Below, in pieces: positions 8,284 through 15,579 of a stretch of DNA of 17,938 bases (positions are counted from its first letter, which is position 1; each line of letters begins with the position of its first letter). A model generated the notes under the pieces. It saw only the letters and a list, made by a program, of their open reading frames with translations. It made no database searches and was not told the origin of the DNA. A program made the position numbers and the translations under genes. The DNA comes from CAYNYF01 sp964401385 (GTDB taxonomy: Bacteria > Planctomycetota > Phycisphaerae > SM23-33). The stretch spans positions 1-17,938 of the forward strand of contig CAYNYF010000087.1 of the NCBI GenBank assembly GCA_964401385.1, written 5' to 3'.

Positions 8284-9993
8284 ATGAAACCGTCTGCTGT
8301 TGGATTGATGTTGATTCTTGCGCTGTGCTCCGTGGGCCACGCAGTCGACCGCTACGCCACTCCGGCTACCCTGAACAGCCGGCTCGGGGCGGCCGGGCCC
8401 GGCGACCGCGTCATCCTAGCCCCAGGTACGTACGGCCACCTGTGGCTGAGCGGAAAGAACGGCACGGCGAACAACCTGATCCAGGTCATCGCCCAGGACC
8501 CGGACAACCGCCCGGTGGTCCTGAACCCCGGCTCGGAGGGCTGGCAGATCTACGATTGCACCTACATGCTGTTCGACGGCATCGTCATGCAGGGGGCGAC
8601 GGAGGAAGGCTTCCACCTCCAGCACACCGGGATGACGCATCACATCATCATGCGCAACTGCGACGTGACGATGCCCGCCGGCGCAGGCAACACCGACAAC
8701 TGGAAGTCCGACCAGACCACCGACACGCTGTTCTATAACTGCCGGGCCACCACCAGCGGCGACTGCGGGTTCGACCACATGGCCGCCCGCGACACGCTCA
8801 TCATGCGCAGCTACATGACCGACAACGGCAACAGCGGCATCCACGCCAAGAACGGCTCCTACAATTTCGGCTTCTACCGCAACGTCCACGTCAACTCCGG
8901 CGAGCGGAGCCTCCAGTTCGGCGGAAACGGCACCTATTGCCGCGACCAGGCGGCCATGGGCAACGTGCTCATCGGCAGCCCCTACAGCGCGGTCTACACC
9001 ACGGCGCGGTACTGCGACTTCGCCTACAACACGGTTGTCGACCCCACCTCGGCCGTGATGCGCTTCCTCAACGAAAACTCCGGCGGCGGCGTGACCACCG
9101 CTTACAACAGCTTCACCAACAACCTCGTCCGGTACACCTGCTCGACGTGGGCCGCCGGGTCGTACACGGAGCCGGCCACGACCACCTTCGCCGACAACTT
9201 CTGGTCCCAGACGCCGTCGCTGCCGGCCCCGGAGACCGGCACGGTCGTCGGCAATCCGCAACTGGACGGGGAGTACCGCCCCGGTAACCCCGACGCCAAG
9301 AATTACGGCGCCCACGCCCCGGGCATGGAGGAGGCTTTCCAGACCTGGCGGGCCGCCCACGGCAACGCCTTCGCCTGGGCCTGGAGCTATGCCGTCGTCT
9401 TCGACCCCGACGCCGAGGCCGGCGGGACGTACACCGTGTACAAGCACGGCAGCATCGGCGGCAGCGTCCAGCTCAACGGCGCCGGCTCCTACGCCGGCAA
9501 GAACCCCAACGCCGACCTGCCCAACTACAACCAGAACGTCATTTCCGCCTATAGCTGGGACCTGGACGGCGACAACGTCTTTGGCGACGCCACCGGGGCC
9601 GCCCCGGCCGTCACCTACGCCCAACTGGTCGGCTACGGCCGCGGGGCCGCCGGAAGCTACCAGATCGAGCTGGCCATTACCGCCCAGACCGACTATGGCG
9701 ACATGAAGGACTGGGACATGGCCGAACTCGTCGTGGCCGAGGCGCCCGAGGGCGACGCCGACTGCAACGGCGCGGTGGACGGGGGCGACTACACCCTCTG
9801 GGCCGACCACTACAACCAGCCCGGCGACTGGAGCGAGGGAGACTTCAGCGACGACGGATTCGTGGACGGGGGCGACTACACCCTCTGGGCCGACAATTAC
9901 GGCTTCGGCGGCACCCCGGTTCCCGCCCCGGCCGCGCTTTGGCTGCTGGCCGTCGCGGCCGCGCCGGCGCTGGCGCGCCGCCGTCGCCGGTGA
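8284..9993 (+). CDS. Secreted parallel beta-helix protein with dockerin and PEP-CTERM-like tail
   Basis: This 569-residue protein has a signal peptide ending near GHA20-VD. Residues about 23-330 form a beta-helix region that aligns with the protein encoded at 24-2273 (shared APGTY/APGNY, VIAQDPDNRP, YGAHAP, AWAW and WDLDGD-type segments). A PKD-like segment follows at about 400-485. Residues 490-540 are a dockerin with two GGDYTLWAD repeats, and VPAPAALW from about 546 begins a PEP-CTERM-like tail whose usual Glu is Ala, ending in RRRRR. The 150-residue domain of the paralogue is missing. I chose the ATG at 8284 because AAAGGAG (8271-8277) is 6 nt upstream and the signal peptide starts there; a GTG at 8218 in the same frame is less likely. 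The last codons and the stop lie inside the first unit of the 125-bp array. It is probably a surface carbohydrate-active or carbohydrate-binding protein; no catalytic site was identified. Confidence 0.85.
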   Translation: MKPSAVGLMLILALCSVGHAVDRYATPATLNSRLGAAGPGDRVILAPGTYGHLWLSGKNGTANNLIQVIAQDPDNRPVVLNPGSEGWQIYDCTYMLFDGIVMQGATEEGFHLQHTGMTHHIIMRNCDVTMPAGAGNTDNWKSDQTTDTLFYNCRATTSGDCGFDHMAARDTLIMRSYMTDNGNSGIHAKNGSYNFGFYRNVHVNSGERSLQFGGNGTYCRDQAAMGNVLIGSPYSAVYTTARYCDFAYNTVVDPTSAVMRFLNENSGGGVTTAYNSFTNNLVRYTCSTWAAGSYTEPATTTFADNFWSQTPSLPAPETGTVVGNPQLDGEYRPGNPDAKNYGAHAPGMEEAFQTWRAAHGNAFAWAWSYAVVFDPDAEAGGTYTVYKHGSIGGSVQLNGAGSYAGKNPNADLPNYNQNVISAYSWDLDGDNVFGDATGAAPAVTYAQLVGYGRGAAGSYQIELAITAQTDYGDMKDWDMAELVVAEAPEGDADCNGAVDGGDYTLWADHYNQPGDWSEGDFSDDGFVDGGDYTLWADNYGFGGTPVPAPAALWLLAVAAAPALARRRRR

Positions 9994-10617
9994 GAAGACA
10001 ATTCGCGTGCGTGCAAGCACGCACCCTACGCACTCCGCGCCGGCGCCGGGCGGTCGGTAGGGTGGCAGCTTGCAGCCACCTGTCATGGAATGACACATCG
10101 CGCCGCCGTCGCCGGTGAGAAGACAATTCGCGTGCGTGCAAGCNNNNNNNNNNNNNNNNNNNNNNNNNNNNNNNNNNNNNNNNNNNNNNNNNNNNNNNNN
10201 NNNNNNNNNNNNNNNNNNNNNNNNNNNNNNNNNNNNNNNNNNNCAATTCGCGTGCGTGCAAGCACGCACCCTACGCACTCCGCGCCGGCGCCGGGCGGGC
10301 GGTAGGGTGGCTGCTTGCAGCCACCTGTCATGCAATGACACATCGCGCCGCCGTCGCCGGTGAGAAGACAATTCGCGTGCGTGCAAGCACGCACCCTACG
10401 CACTCCGCGCCGGCGCCGGGCGGGCGGTAGGGTGGCTGCTTGCAGCCACCTGTCATGCAATGACACATCGCGCCGCCGTCGCCGGTGAGAAGACAATTCG
10501 CGTGCGTGCAAGCACGCACCCTACGCACTCCGCGCCGGCGCCGGGCGGTCGGTAGGGTGACTGCTTGCAGCTTGCAGCCACCTGTCATGTAATGACACAT
10601 CGCGCCGCCGTCGCCGG
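9974..10617 (+). repeat. Tandem array of a 125-bp unit with paired REP-like hairpins
   Basis: Units begin with CGCGCCGCCGTCGCCGG at 9974, 10099, 10344 and 10469, and a last partial copy runs 10601-10617. The period is 125 bp, and the 10469 unit is 132 bp because GCTTGCA is duplicated. A partial unit follows the gap at 10244-10343. Each unit holds an inverted repeat GTGCGTGC-AA-GCACGCAC (10377-10394 in the 10344 unit), a palindrome CCGGCGCCGG, a second inverted repeat GGTGGCTGC-TT-GCAGCCACC (10431-10450), and a small hairpin TGTCAT-nnn-ATGACA (10451-10465). The first unit has one stem mismatch in the second hairpin (GGTGGCAGC). The copies are nearly identical, which points to recent amplification. 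There is no variable spacer, so this is not CRISPR. I see no convincing gene here; apparent reading frames on both strands shift at every unit because 125 is not a multiple of three. Confidence 0.93.
10144..10243. other. Assembly gap (exactly 100 N)
   Basis: One hundred N fall inside the tandem array. The 20 nt before the gap (10124-10143) are identical to the 20 nt after it (10244-10263), as expected where two contig ends share a repeat. Joining them at that overlap would give one normal 125-bp unit, so the minimum array is four full units. The real number is unknown. Confidence 0.97.
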
Positions 10618-10693
10618 ACGGCCCGCTAGCGCTGGACGCGCCGGCGGAATTCTCGGCGGCTGTCGCTGGGGCCAAGCGTCCGGCCGGATCGGC

Positions 10694-10722
10694 TTGACAG
10701 GACGCCGCGGTCGCGGTATACA
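10694..10722 (+). promoter_or_regulatory. Strong predicted sigma70-type promoter of the third PEP-CTERM gene
   Basis: A perfect TTGACA (10694-10699) is followed by a 17-nt spacer and TATACA (10717-10722). Transcription would start near 10729, giving a leader of about 59 nt to the ATG at 10788. The promoter lies about 75 bp after the end of the repeat array, so this gene is probably expressed independently of the beta-helix gene upstream. Confidence 0.7.
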
Positions 10723-10787
10723 TGCATTCAGCGGGATAGAGATCACCCCTCGATGGAACCGGGCCTCCCTGGCAAGGAGGTGAGCAC

Positions 10788-11993
10788 ATGGCGAAGACAA
10801 TGCTTGCCGCATTGGCATTGTGTGCCGCCGCCTCGGCCCACGCGGCCGTGGGTGACTATGCCATGTTCTTCCCATCCAGGGACTGGGGCAACCTCGCCGT
10901 CTACAGCGACTACGCCAACTCCGGCCTGTACCCCTGGCATCGGGCCTACAGGCAGGACTGGGGGGAGTGCTACCTCGCCGACTGGGACGCCGAGGAGATC
11001 CTGAACTGGATGTTGGCGCACCCGCTCGGGGCCTCTGAGCAATACAGGTTCACGCTGAACCTCTGCACCGCGGGCAGTTGGGACGATTGCTGCGGCGAAG
11101 GGTACGTGCGGTACGAAATCCGCACGCTGAACATGCCCGTCGACTGGGCCGAGGGGGACGCCGACTTTCTGCCCGGCTCGTACAGCGAGTGGAACTATTC
11201 TCCCAACACCCCCGCTGCCACCAATCTCTACGCGCAGGCCTTTTGGTATTTCGAGGGCTTTGTCCCAACGCTGGACCTGGACAACTGCGTCCCCTGGACC
11301 ACCCACGACGGCACGGCGGTGGAGGCCTTCAAGGCCAGCCCCTCCCTGTTCCGCAACATCAACGGCGTGTACGACAAGAACCAGAACGGTTCGATCGACC
11401 CGGACGAGCTGGGCGCCAAGGAGGACTTCTACATGGTGGTCCCCACCGACGACCCGCTCTTCATCGAAGGAAGCTACGTGACGGCGGAACTGCAGTACGA
11501 TCCGGACCACCCCAGCAACGTCTACCCCGTGCCGCTCGTGAACGACCTGCTGTTCAACGAGAACAACCGGGGAATCGTTCTCGGTCCGGCGCAGGCCTGG
11601 GACCCGGCGGCCGAGGAGTGGGTTCCGTGCGAAGACTGCTGCGGCCGGTTCTACTCGAAGGACTGCGACGACCCCGCCTTCAAACCCTTTCTACTGGTCG
11701 AGCTTCCCACTCCGCCGCTGCCCTTTCCGGGCGACGCCAATCACGACTGGGCCGTGGACGGCGGGGACTACGCCATCTGGGCCGACAACTACGGCAAGAC
11801 CGACGCCCCGGCGTGGTCTGACGACGGCTGGGTGGTCGGCAACTTCACCGAGGATACCAACGTCGACGGCGGTGACTACACCGTCTGGGCGGACTGGTAC
11901 GGCTACGGCACCGGTGGGGCGGGAGTGCCCGCCCCGGCCGCCCTGTGGCTGCTGGCCGTCGCGGCCGCGGCGGCGCTGACCCGCCGCCGCTGA
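10788..11993 (+). CDS. Secreted Cys-rich protein with EF-hand loop, dockerin and PEP-CTERM-like tail
   Basis: The 401-residue protein has a signal peptide ending near AHA19-A. Residues about 25-165 are not firmly recognised; the order of a strand-rich segment, RYEIRTLN, then DWAEGD and EWNY recalls DNRLRE/CBM96-like carbohydrate-binding domains, but the match is weak. A canonical EF-hand loop, DKNQNGSIDPDE, lies at 196-207. The mature part has nine cysteines (61, 93, 101, 102, 167, 281, 284, 285, 293), including CxxCC at 281-285, which suggests disulfides outside the cytoplasm. The dockerin spans about 315-373 with two VDGGDY-x-x-WAD repeats, and VPAPAALW from about 380 starts the sorting tail, ending in RRR. 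AAGGAGGT (10774-10781) lies 6 nt before the ATG and fixes the start. The gene ends 20 bp from the convergent transporter gene. Its function is unknown. Confidence 0.85.
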   Translation: MAKTMLAALALCAAASAHAAVGDYAMFFPSRDWGNLAVYSDYANSGLYPWHRAYRQDWGECYLADWDAEEILNWMLAHPLGASEQYRFTLNLCTAGSWDDCCGEGYVRYEIRTLNMPVDWAEGDADFLPGSYSEWNYSPNTPAATNLYAQAFWYFEGFVPTLDLDNCVPWTTHDGTAVEAFKASPSLFRNINGVYDKNQNGSIDPDELGAKEDFYMVVPTDDPLFIEGSYVTAELQYDPDHPSNVYPVPLVNDLLFNENNRGIVLGPAQAWDPAAEEWVPCEDCCGRFYSKDCDDPAFKPFLLVELPTPPLPFPGDANHDWAVDGGDYAIWADNYGKTDAPAWSDDGWVVGNFTEDTNVDGGDYTVWADWYGYGTGGAGVPAPAALWLLAVAAAAALTRRR

Positions 11994-12013
11994 TGCGGGG
12001 GCGTCGCGGAGAT

Positions 12014-13045
12014 TCAGGGCACCAGCAGCGGCGGCAGGAAGTTGCCCTGTACGAGGAAGATCGTCAGCGTCACCGTGATCGGGGAAAGCAGCGTCGAGTA
12101 GAACACCGCCCTAGCCGGGTAGTTGGGGTGGTTGTTGAACTCCAGGCACATGAGCATGCAATTCACGGCCGTGGGAGTGGCGCAACTGATCAGCAGCAGT
12201 TGGGCCAGATAGCCCCGCAGGGCGAAGGCGTAGATCATCGCCAGCCCGATGGCCGGGCCGATCAGCAACCGCAGCAGCACGCTCAGCCGGACCGGGTATC
12301 TGTTCCCGCCGCGGCGGATGGTCGCGAGCTGCGCCCCCAGCGTGCACAGGGCCACGGCGTAGAACGCGCTCTTGATGTAGGTCAGCACCTCCCAGAACGG
12401 GCTCAGCGCCTTGCCCGCCTCGGCGGCCGCACTCTGGCCGAGGGCGTTGCGGATCTGGATGGTGATCAGCCCGGCCGCCAGGGCGTACAGCGGCGGAAAC
12501 TTGGCGATGTGGACAAGCTTCTCCCTCCATCGCGTGCCGGCCTTGCCGCTGGCGGCCAGCAATATCCCGATCGTGAAGCCGGTGAAGTTCTGCGTGAGCA
12601 TCACGAAGATCTGGAGCGGCTCGGCCTGCTCGGCGAACCTGGTGCCGCGGAAGGCCAGCCTCTGGAGCGGCAGACCGTAGTTGCCGGAGTTGTGGAAGAT
12701 CGTCGTCATCAGCATGGCGCTGCGCTGATCGGGCGGGACCTTCCGCACAACGGCCAGGAAGTACGTCAGCGCCGCCATCGCCGCCATCGCCGCCAGGTTG
12801 AACAGCACCACCGTGAAGGCCCGCCCGGGCGTGATCCGCGAGGTCAGCAGCGAAACGAACACCAGGCACGGGATGACGAAATAGAAGTTCAGTCGCGTCA
12901 GCGTGGGCATGTCCAGGCCCAGCCGGCGCTGGAGGAGGTAGCCGACCGCCGCCACCAGCAGCACCGGCATCACGATGGTGTAGAAGACGTGCCACAGCTT
13001 GCCCACCAGCGGCCAAGCGAAATCTGTCAACGCAAGCATTTCCAT
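12014..13045 (-). CDS. AEC-family membrane transporter (auxin efflux carrier-like permease)
   Basis: This inner-membrane protein of about 343 residues has many hydrophobic segments, consistent with the roughly ten helices of the AEC/BASS-like fold. Family-typical stretches are FYFVIPCLVFVSLL near the N-terminus and FHNSGNYGLPL in the middle, where unwound helix segments carry conserved Asn and Gly. Bacterial AEC members move small organic acids or amino-acid-related compounds; the substrate cannot be read from this sequence. I chose the ATG at 13045 because GGAAAG lies 5 nt upstream. An ATG 6 nt further in (13039) is possible, while one at 13129 would add a non-hydrophobic N-terminus over a palindrome-rich region. 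The gene is divergent from fmt and convergent with the dockerin protein gene, so it probably forms its own transcript; I saw no convincing promoter. Confidence 0.85.
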   Translation of the reverse strand: MEMLALTDFAWPLVGKLWHVFYTIVMPVLLVAAVGYLLQRRLGLDMPTLTRLNFYFVIPCLVFVSLLTSRITPGRAFTVVLFNLAAMAAMAALTYFLAVVRKVPPDQRSAMLMTTIFHNSGNYGLPLQRLAFRGTRFAEQAEPLQIFVMLTQNFTGFTIGILLAASGKAGTRWREKLVHIAKFPPLYALAAGLITIQIRNALGQSAAAEAGKALSPFWEVLTYIKSAFYAVALCTLGAQLATIRRGGNRYPVRLSVLLRLLIGPAIGLAMIYAFALRGYLAQLLLISCATPTAVNCMLMCLEFNNHPNYPARAVFYSTLLSPITVTLTIFLVQGNFLPPLLVP

Positions 13046-13112
13046 CGGAACTTTCCGTCGGGGGCCAACTCCGGCCGCCCCGGCCAACCGTGCGGCAAGA
13101 GCATAAGCCACC

Positions 13113-13144
13113 GTGGACGCTGCGTCCACCGCCGGGCCCGGCGG
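13113..13144. promoter_or_regulatory. Two adjacent palindromes between divergent transporter and fmt genes
   Basis: GTGGACG-CTG-CGTCCAC (13113-13129) is a perfect 7-bp inverted repeat with a 3-nt centre. CCGCCGGGCCCGGCGG (13129-13144) is a perfect 16-bp palindrome abutting it. They lie between divergent genes, where an operator is possible, but GC-rich palindromes also arise by chance in this genome. No binding protein is suggested. Confidence 0.35.
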
Positions 13145-13168
13145 CGCGGCCGGGGGTCAGGATTTTGC

Positions 13169-13196
13169 TTGTCAGGTCGATTGGGGCGGGAACAAT
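13169..13196 (+). promoter_or_regulatory. Candidate promoter of fmt-rsmB
   Basis: TTGTCA (13169-13174), a 16-nt spacer and AACAAT (13191-13196) give five of six and four of six consensus matches. A start about 7 nt after the -10 would fall at 13203-13204, the ATG of fmt, implying a leaderless mRNA. No Shine-Dalgarno sequence precedes that ATG, which is consistent with this reading. Confidence 0.4.
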
Positions 13197-13203
13197 AGCC
13201 TGC

Positions 13204-14154
13204 ATGCGAATCGTTTTCTGCGGAAGCGGAGATTGCGGCATCCTGACGCTCCGGGCGTTGACGGCGGGCGGCGACCATGAGATTACGCTGGTGATCACTC
13301 AGCCCGCGCGCCCGGCGGGGCGCGGCGGGAAGCTTACGCCGACGCCGGTGTCGGTCGCGGCGGGCGAACTGGCCCTGCCGGCGATGGCGGTGGCAGATAT
13401 CAATGCCCCAGAGAGCCTCGCCGCCATCGCCAAGGCGGAACCGGAGGTGGTGCTGGTGATCGACTTCGGTCAGAAGATCGGCGCCGAGGTCTGCGGGCTG
13501 GCCGCCCACGGCGCCGTCAACATGCACGGGTCCTTGCTGCCCCGGCTGCGCGGGGCGGCGCCGATCAATTGGGCGATCATCCGGGGCTGCGAGCGGACGG
13601 GCGTGACCACGTTCCGGATCGTCGAGCGAATGGACGCCGGGGAGATGTTTTGCCGGAAGGCGACGGACATCGACCCCGACGAGACGGCCGAGCAGCTCCG
13701 CGCCCGACTGGCCCAACTGGCCGTGGAGGCGGTGCTGGAGACGCTGGGGATGTTCGCCGGCGGGCCCTGCCAGGGCCGGCAACAGGACGAATCGCAAGCC
13801 ACCCGGGCCCCGCGGCTGAAGAAATCCGACGGGGTGATCGACTTCTCGGCCGACGCGGTGACGATCCGAAATCTCATTCACGGCACCTGGCCGTGGCCGG
13901 GCGGGCAGGCCGTGTACGTCTCGGCGGCGGGCAAATCCACCTCGGTCGTGATCGCCGGGGCCCGGGCGGCCGACGCCGAGGCGGCCAACCCGGAAGCGGG
14001 GACTCTCGCCCGGGACGGAACGATCCTCTGCGGCCGGGGGCGATTGGAGATTCGCCAGATCAAACCGGCCGGCCGGCGGCTGATGAGCTGGGGCGACTTC
14101 GTCAACGGTTACCGCGTCGGGCCGGGGGCCAGATTCGCCGCTGTGCCGAAATGA
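13204..14154 (+). CDS. fmt: Methionyl-tRNA formyltransferase
   Basis: Fmt transfers a formyl group from 10-formyltetrahydrofolate to Met-tRNA(fMet), making the initiator tRNA in the cytoplasm. The 316-residue protein has the usual length. The catalytic domain (about 1-190) contains NMHGSLLP with N106 and H108, then RGAAPINWAI, and D144 in RMDAGEM; these match the Asn-His-Asp catalytic set of the family, with the same spacing as in the E. coli enzyme. The C-terminal tRNA-binding domain covers about 205-310 (LIHGTWPWPGGQAV). The start at 13204 is set by the opening MRIVFCGSGDCG, although no Shine-Dalgarno sequence precedes it. Its stop overlaps the rsmB start by ATGA, so the two are translationally coupled. 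The peptide deformylase gene often found beside fmt is absent from the window. Confidence 0.95.
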   Translation: MRIVFCGSGDCGILTLRALTAGGDHEITLVITQPARPAGRGGKLTPTPVSVAAGELALPAMAVADINAPESLAAIAKAEPEVVLVIDFGQKIGAEVCGLAAHGAVNMHGSLLPRLRGAAPINWAIIRGCERTGVTTFRIVERMDAGEMFCRKATDIDPDETAEQLRARLAQLAVEAVLETLGMFAGGPCQGRQQDESQATRAPRLKKSDGVIDFSADAVTIRNLIHGTWPWPGGQAVYVSAAGKSTSVVIAGARAADAEAANPEAGTLARDGTILCGRGRLEIRQIKPAGRRLMSWGDFVNGYRVGPGARFAAVPK

Positions 14155-15557
14155 ATTCTTCCGGTCCCAACGAAGGCGGCGCCGCGTCCGGGCGTGCGCC
14201 GGCGAGGGCTCGCGACCTGGCGCTGGCGGCGCTGTGCGACCGGGCCGGCAACGTGACCGCTCACCTGAACCGCCTCTTGTCGGCCGGGCCGCTGCCGCCC
14301 ACGGAGGCCGCCCTGGCCAAGGAGCTGGCGATGGGAGTCGTCCGCCGCAAGCGGACACTGGACGCCGTCATCGCCGCTTTCCTCCGGCGCCGCACCCAGC
14401 GGGTTCCGGGCAAGGCTCGGCAGGTCCTGCGGCTGGGAGTCTATCAGCTTCTCTTCCTGCAACGCGTGCCGGACTTCGCCGCGGTCAACGAAGCGGTCGA
14501 GCAGGTCCGGCGGGGCGGGCCGCGGGGTTTCGTCAACGCCGTCCTTCGCGGCGTGGCACGGGCCGTCTCGCCAATACAGACCGGGGAGATTCCGCTTTCC
14601 CCGGACGCCGTCGCCGTGGGCGCCGACAGCTTTCGCCGGTTCGACCGCCCGGTCTTTGTGAGCCCCAACGAGGACGCCGCCGGCTTCCTGGCCGAGGCAT
14701 TTTCCCTGCCGGATGAGCTGGCCGTCAGGTGGCTGGTAAGCTTCGGCGGCCTCCGCGGGGCCGTGGGCGTCGCCCTGCACGCGAACAGCCGTCCGCCGCT
14801 CGTGTTGCGTGTCAATGCTTGCCGCGCGACGGCGGCGGAGGTCGTCGCCCGGCTCGGCGCCGCCGGGGTCGAGGCCGTCCCTCACGCCAACGGGCTCAGC
14901 GTGGTCGTTCGCGACCACGTGAACGTGCCTAATTTGGAGATGTTCACGGCCGGGTTGGTGCAGCCACAGGACGCGGGGGCGACGGCCGTTGTGGCGGCGG
15001 CCGACGTCCGGCCGGGGATGCGCGTACTGGACATGTGCGCCGCCCCCGGCGGGAAGACGATGCACCTGGCCGAGCGGATGGACAACGACGGCGAGATCGT
15101 CGCCGTGGACGTCCGCGAGGAACGGCTCGCCCTGCTCGAGCAGAACCGCCGCCGCATGGGCGTCACGATCGTGCGCCCGCTGCTGGCCGAGAAGGTCGCC
15201 GCGCTGGCGGAGAGCCCTTTTGACGTGGTGCTGGTGGACGCTCCGTGCAGCAACACCGGCGTGCTGGCCCGGCGCGTGGAGGCGCGGTGGCGATTCTCCG
15301 CCCGCGGCCTCCGGGGGCTGGTCCGCGACCAGCAAGGCCTGCTGCTGCTGGCGGGGCAGTTGGTCCGGCCGGGCGGGACGCTGGTCTACTCGACATGCTC
15401 GCTGGAAACCGAGGAAAACGGCGAGGTCGTCCGAGACTTCCTCTCACACGCCCGGACGTTTCGGATTGTCCAGCAGCGCCGGGTCCTGCCGGCCGGGGCC
15501 GACGAGCCGGCCCGATGGTCCGACGGGGGATACTTCGCCATCCTCCGCACCTCCTGA
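14151..15557 (+). CDS. rsmB: 16S rRNA (cytosine-C5)-methyltransferase RsmB
   Basis: RsmB (Sun/Fmu) methylates a cytosine (C967 in E. coli numbering) of 16S rRNA with S-adenosylmethionine. The 468-residue protein starts with a NusB-like helical RNA-binding domain (about 19-140, including VYQLLFLQRVPDFAAVNEAV and FVNAVLRG). The Rossmann methyltransferase domain follows: SAM motif I VLDMCAAPGGKT at 292-303, VDAPCSNTG with C366, and YSTCSLETEENG with C416. The two cysteines are the pair used by m5C RNA methyltransferases, and their 50-residue separation is normal for the family. The ATG at 14151 overlaps the fmt stop as ATGA, giving coupling and fixing the start. The segment at about 140-200 is longer and less conserved than the rest. 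No terminator is apparent before the next promoter. Confidence 0.93.
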   Translation: MNSSGPNEGGAASGRAPARARDLALAALCDRAGNVTAHLNRLLSAGPLPPTEAALAKELAMGVVRRKRTLDAVIAAFLRRRTQRVPGKARQVLRLGVYQLLFLQRVPDFAAVNEAVEQVRRGGPRGFVNAVLRGVARAVSPIQTGEIPLSPDAVAVGADSFRRFDRPVFVSPNEDAAGFLAEAFSLPDELAVRWLVSFGGLRGAVGVALHANSRPPLVLRVNACRATAAEVVARLGAAGVEAVPHANGLSVVVRDHVNVPNLEMFTAGLVQPQDAGATAVVAAADVRPGMRVLDMCAAPGGKTMHLAERMDNDGEIVAVDVREERLALLEQNRRRMGVTIVRPLLAEKVAALAESPFDVVLVDAPCSNTGVLARRVEARWRFSARGLRGLVRDQQGLLLLAGQLVRPGGTLVYSTCSLETEENGEVVRDFLSHARTFRIVQQRRVLPAGADEPARWSDGGYFAILRTS

Positions 15558-15579
15558 CCGGGCAAGTTCGCGGGCGTGG

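Noticed and set aside
10144..10243. Hidden gene or mobile element in the gap
   Set aside because: The flanks overlap by 20 nt in repeat sequence, so the simplest reading is unresolved repeat units; nothing can be claimed about the missing bases.
8416..10386. Long minus-strand open frame antisense to the beta-helix gene and running through the repeat array
   Set aside because: It reads through the 100-N gap, has low-complexity Val/Gly/Ala composition typical of GC-rich antisense frames, and opposes a gene with clear signal peptide and domains.
9974..10617. CRISPR array
   Set aside because: The 125-bp units are contiguous and nearly identical, with no variable spacers and no cas genes nearby.
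13046..13129. Upstream ATG adding 28 residues to the AEC transporter
   Set aside because: The added part is not hydrophobic, covers a palindrome region, and a ribosome site fits the ATG at 13045.
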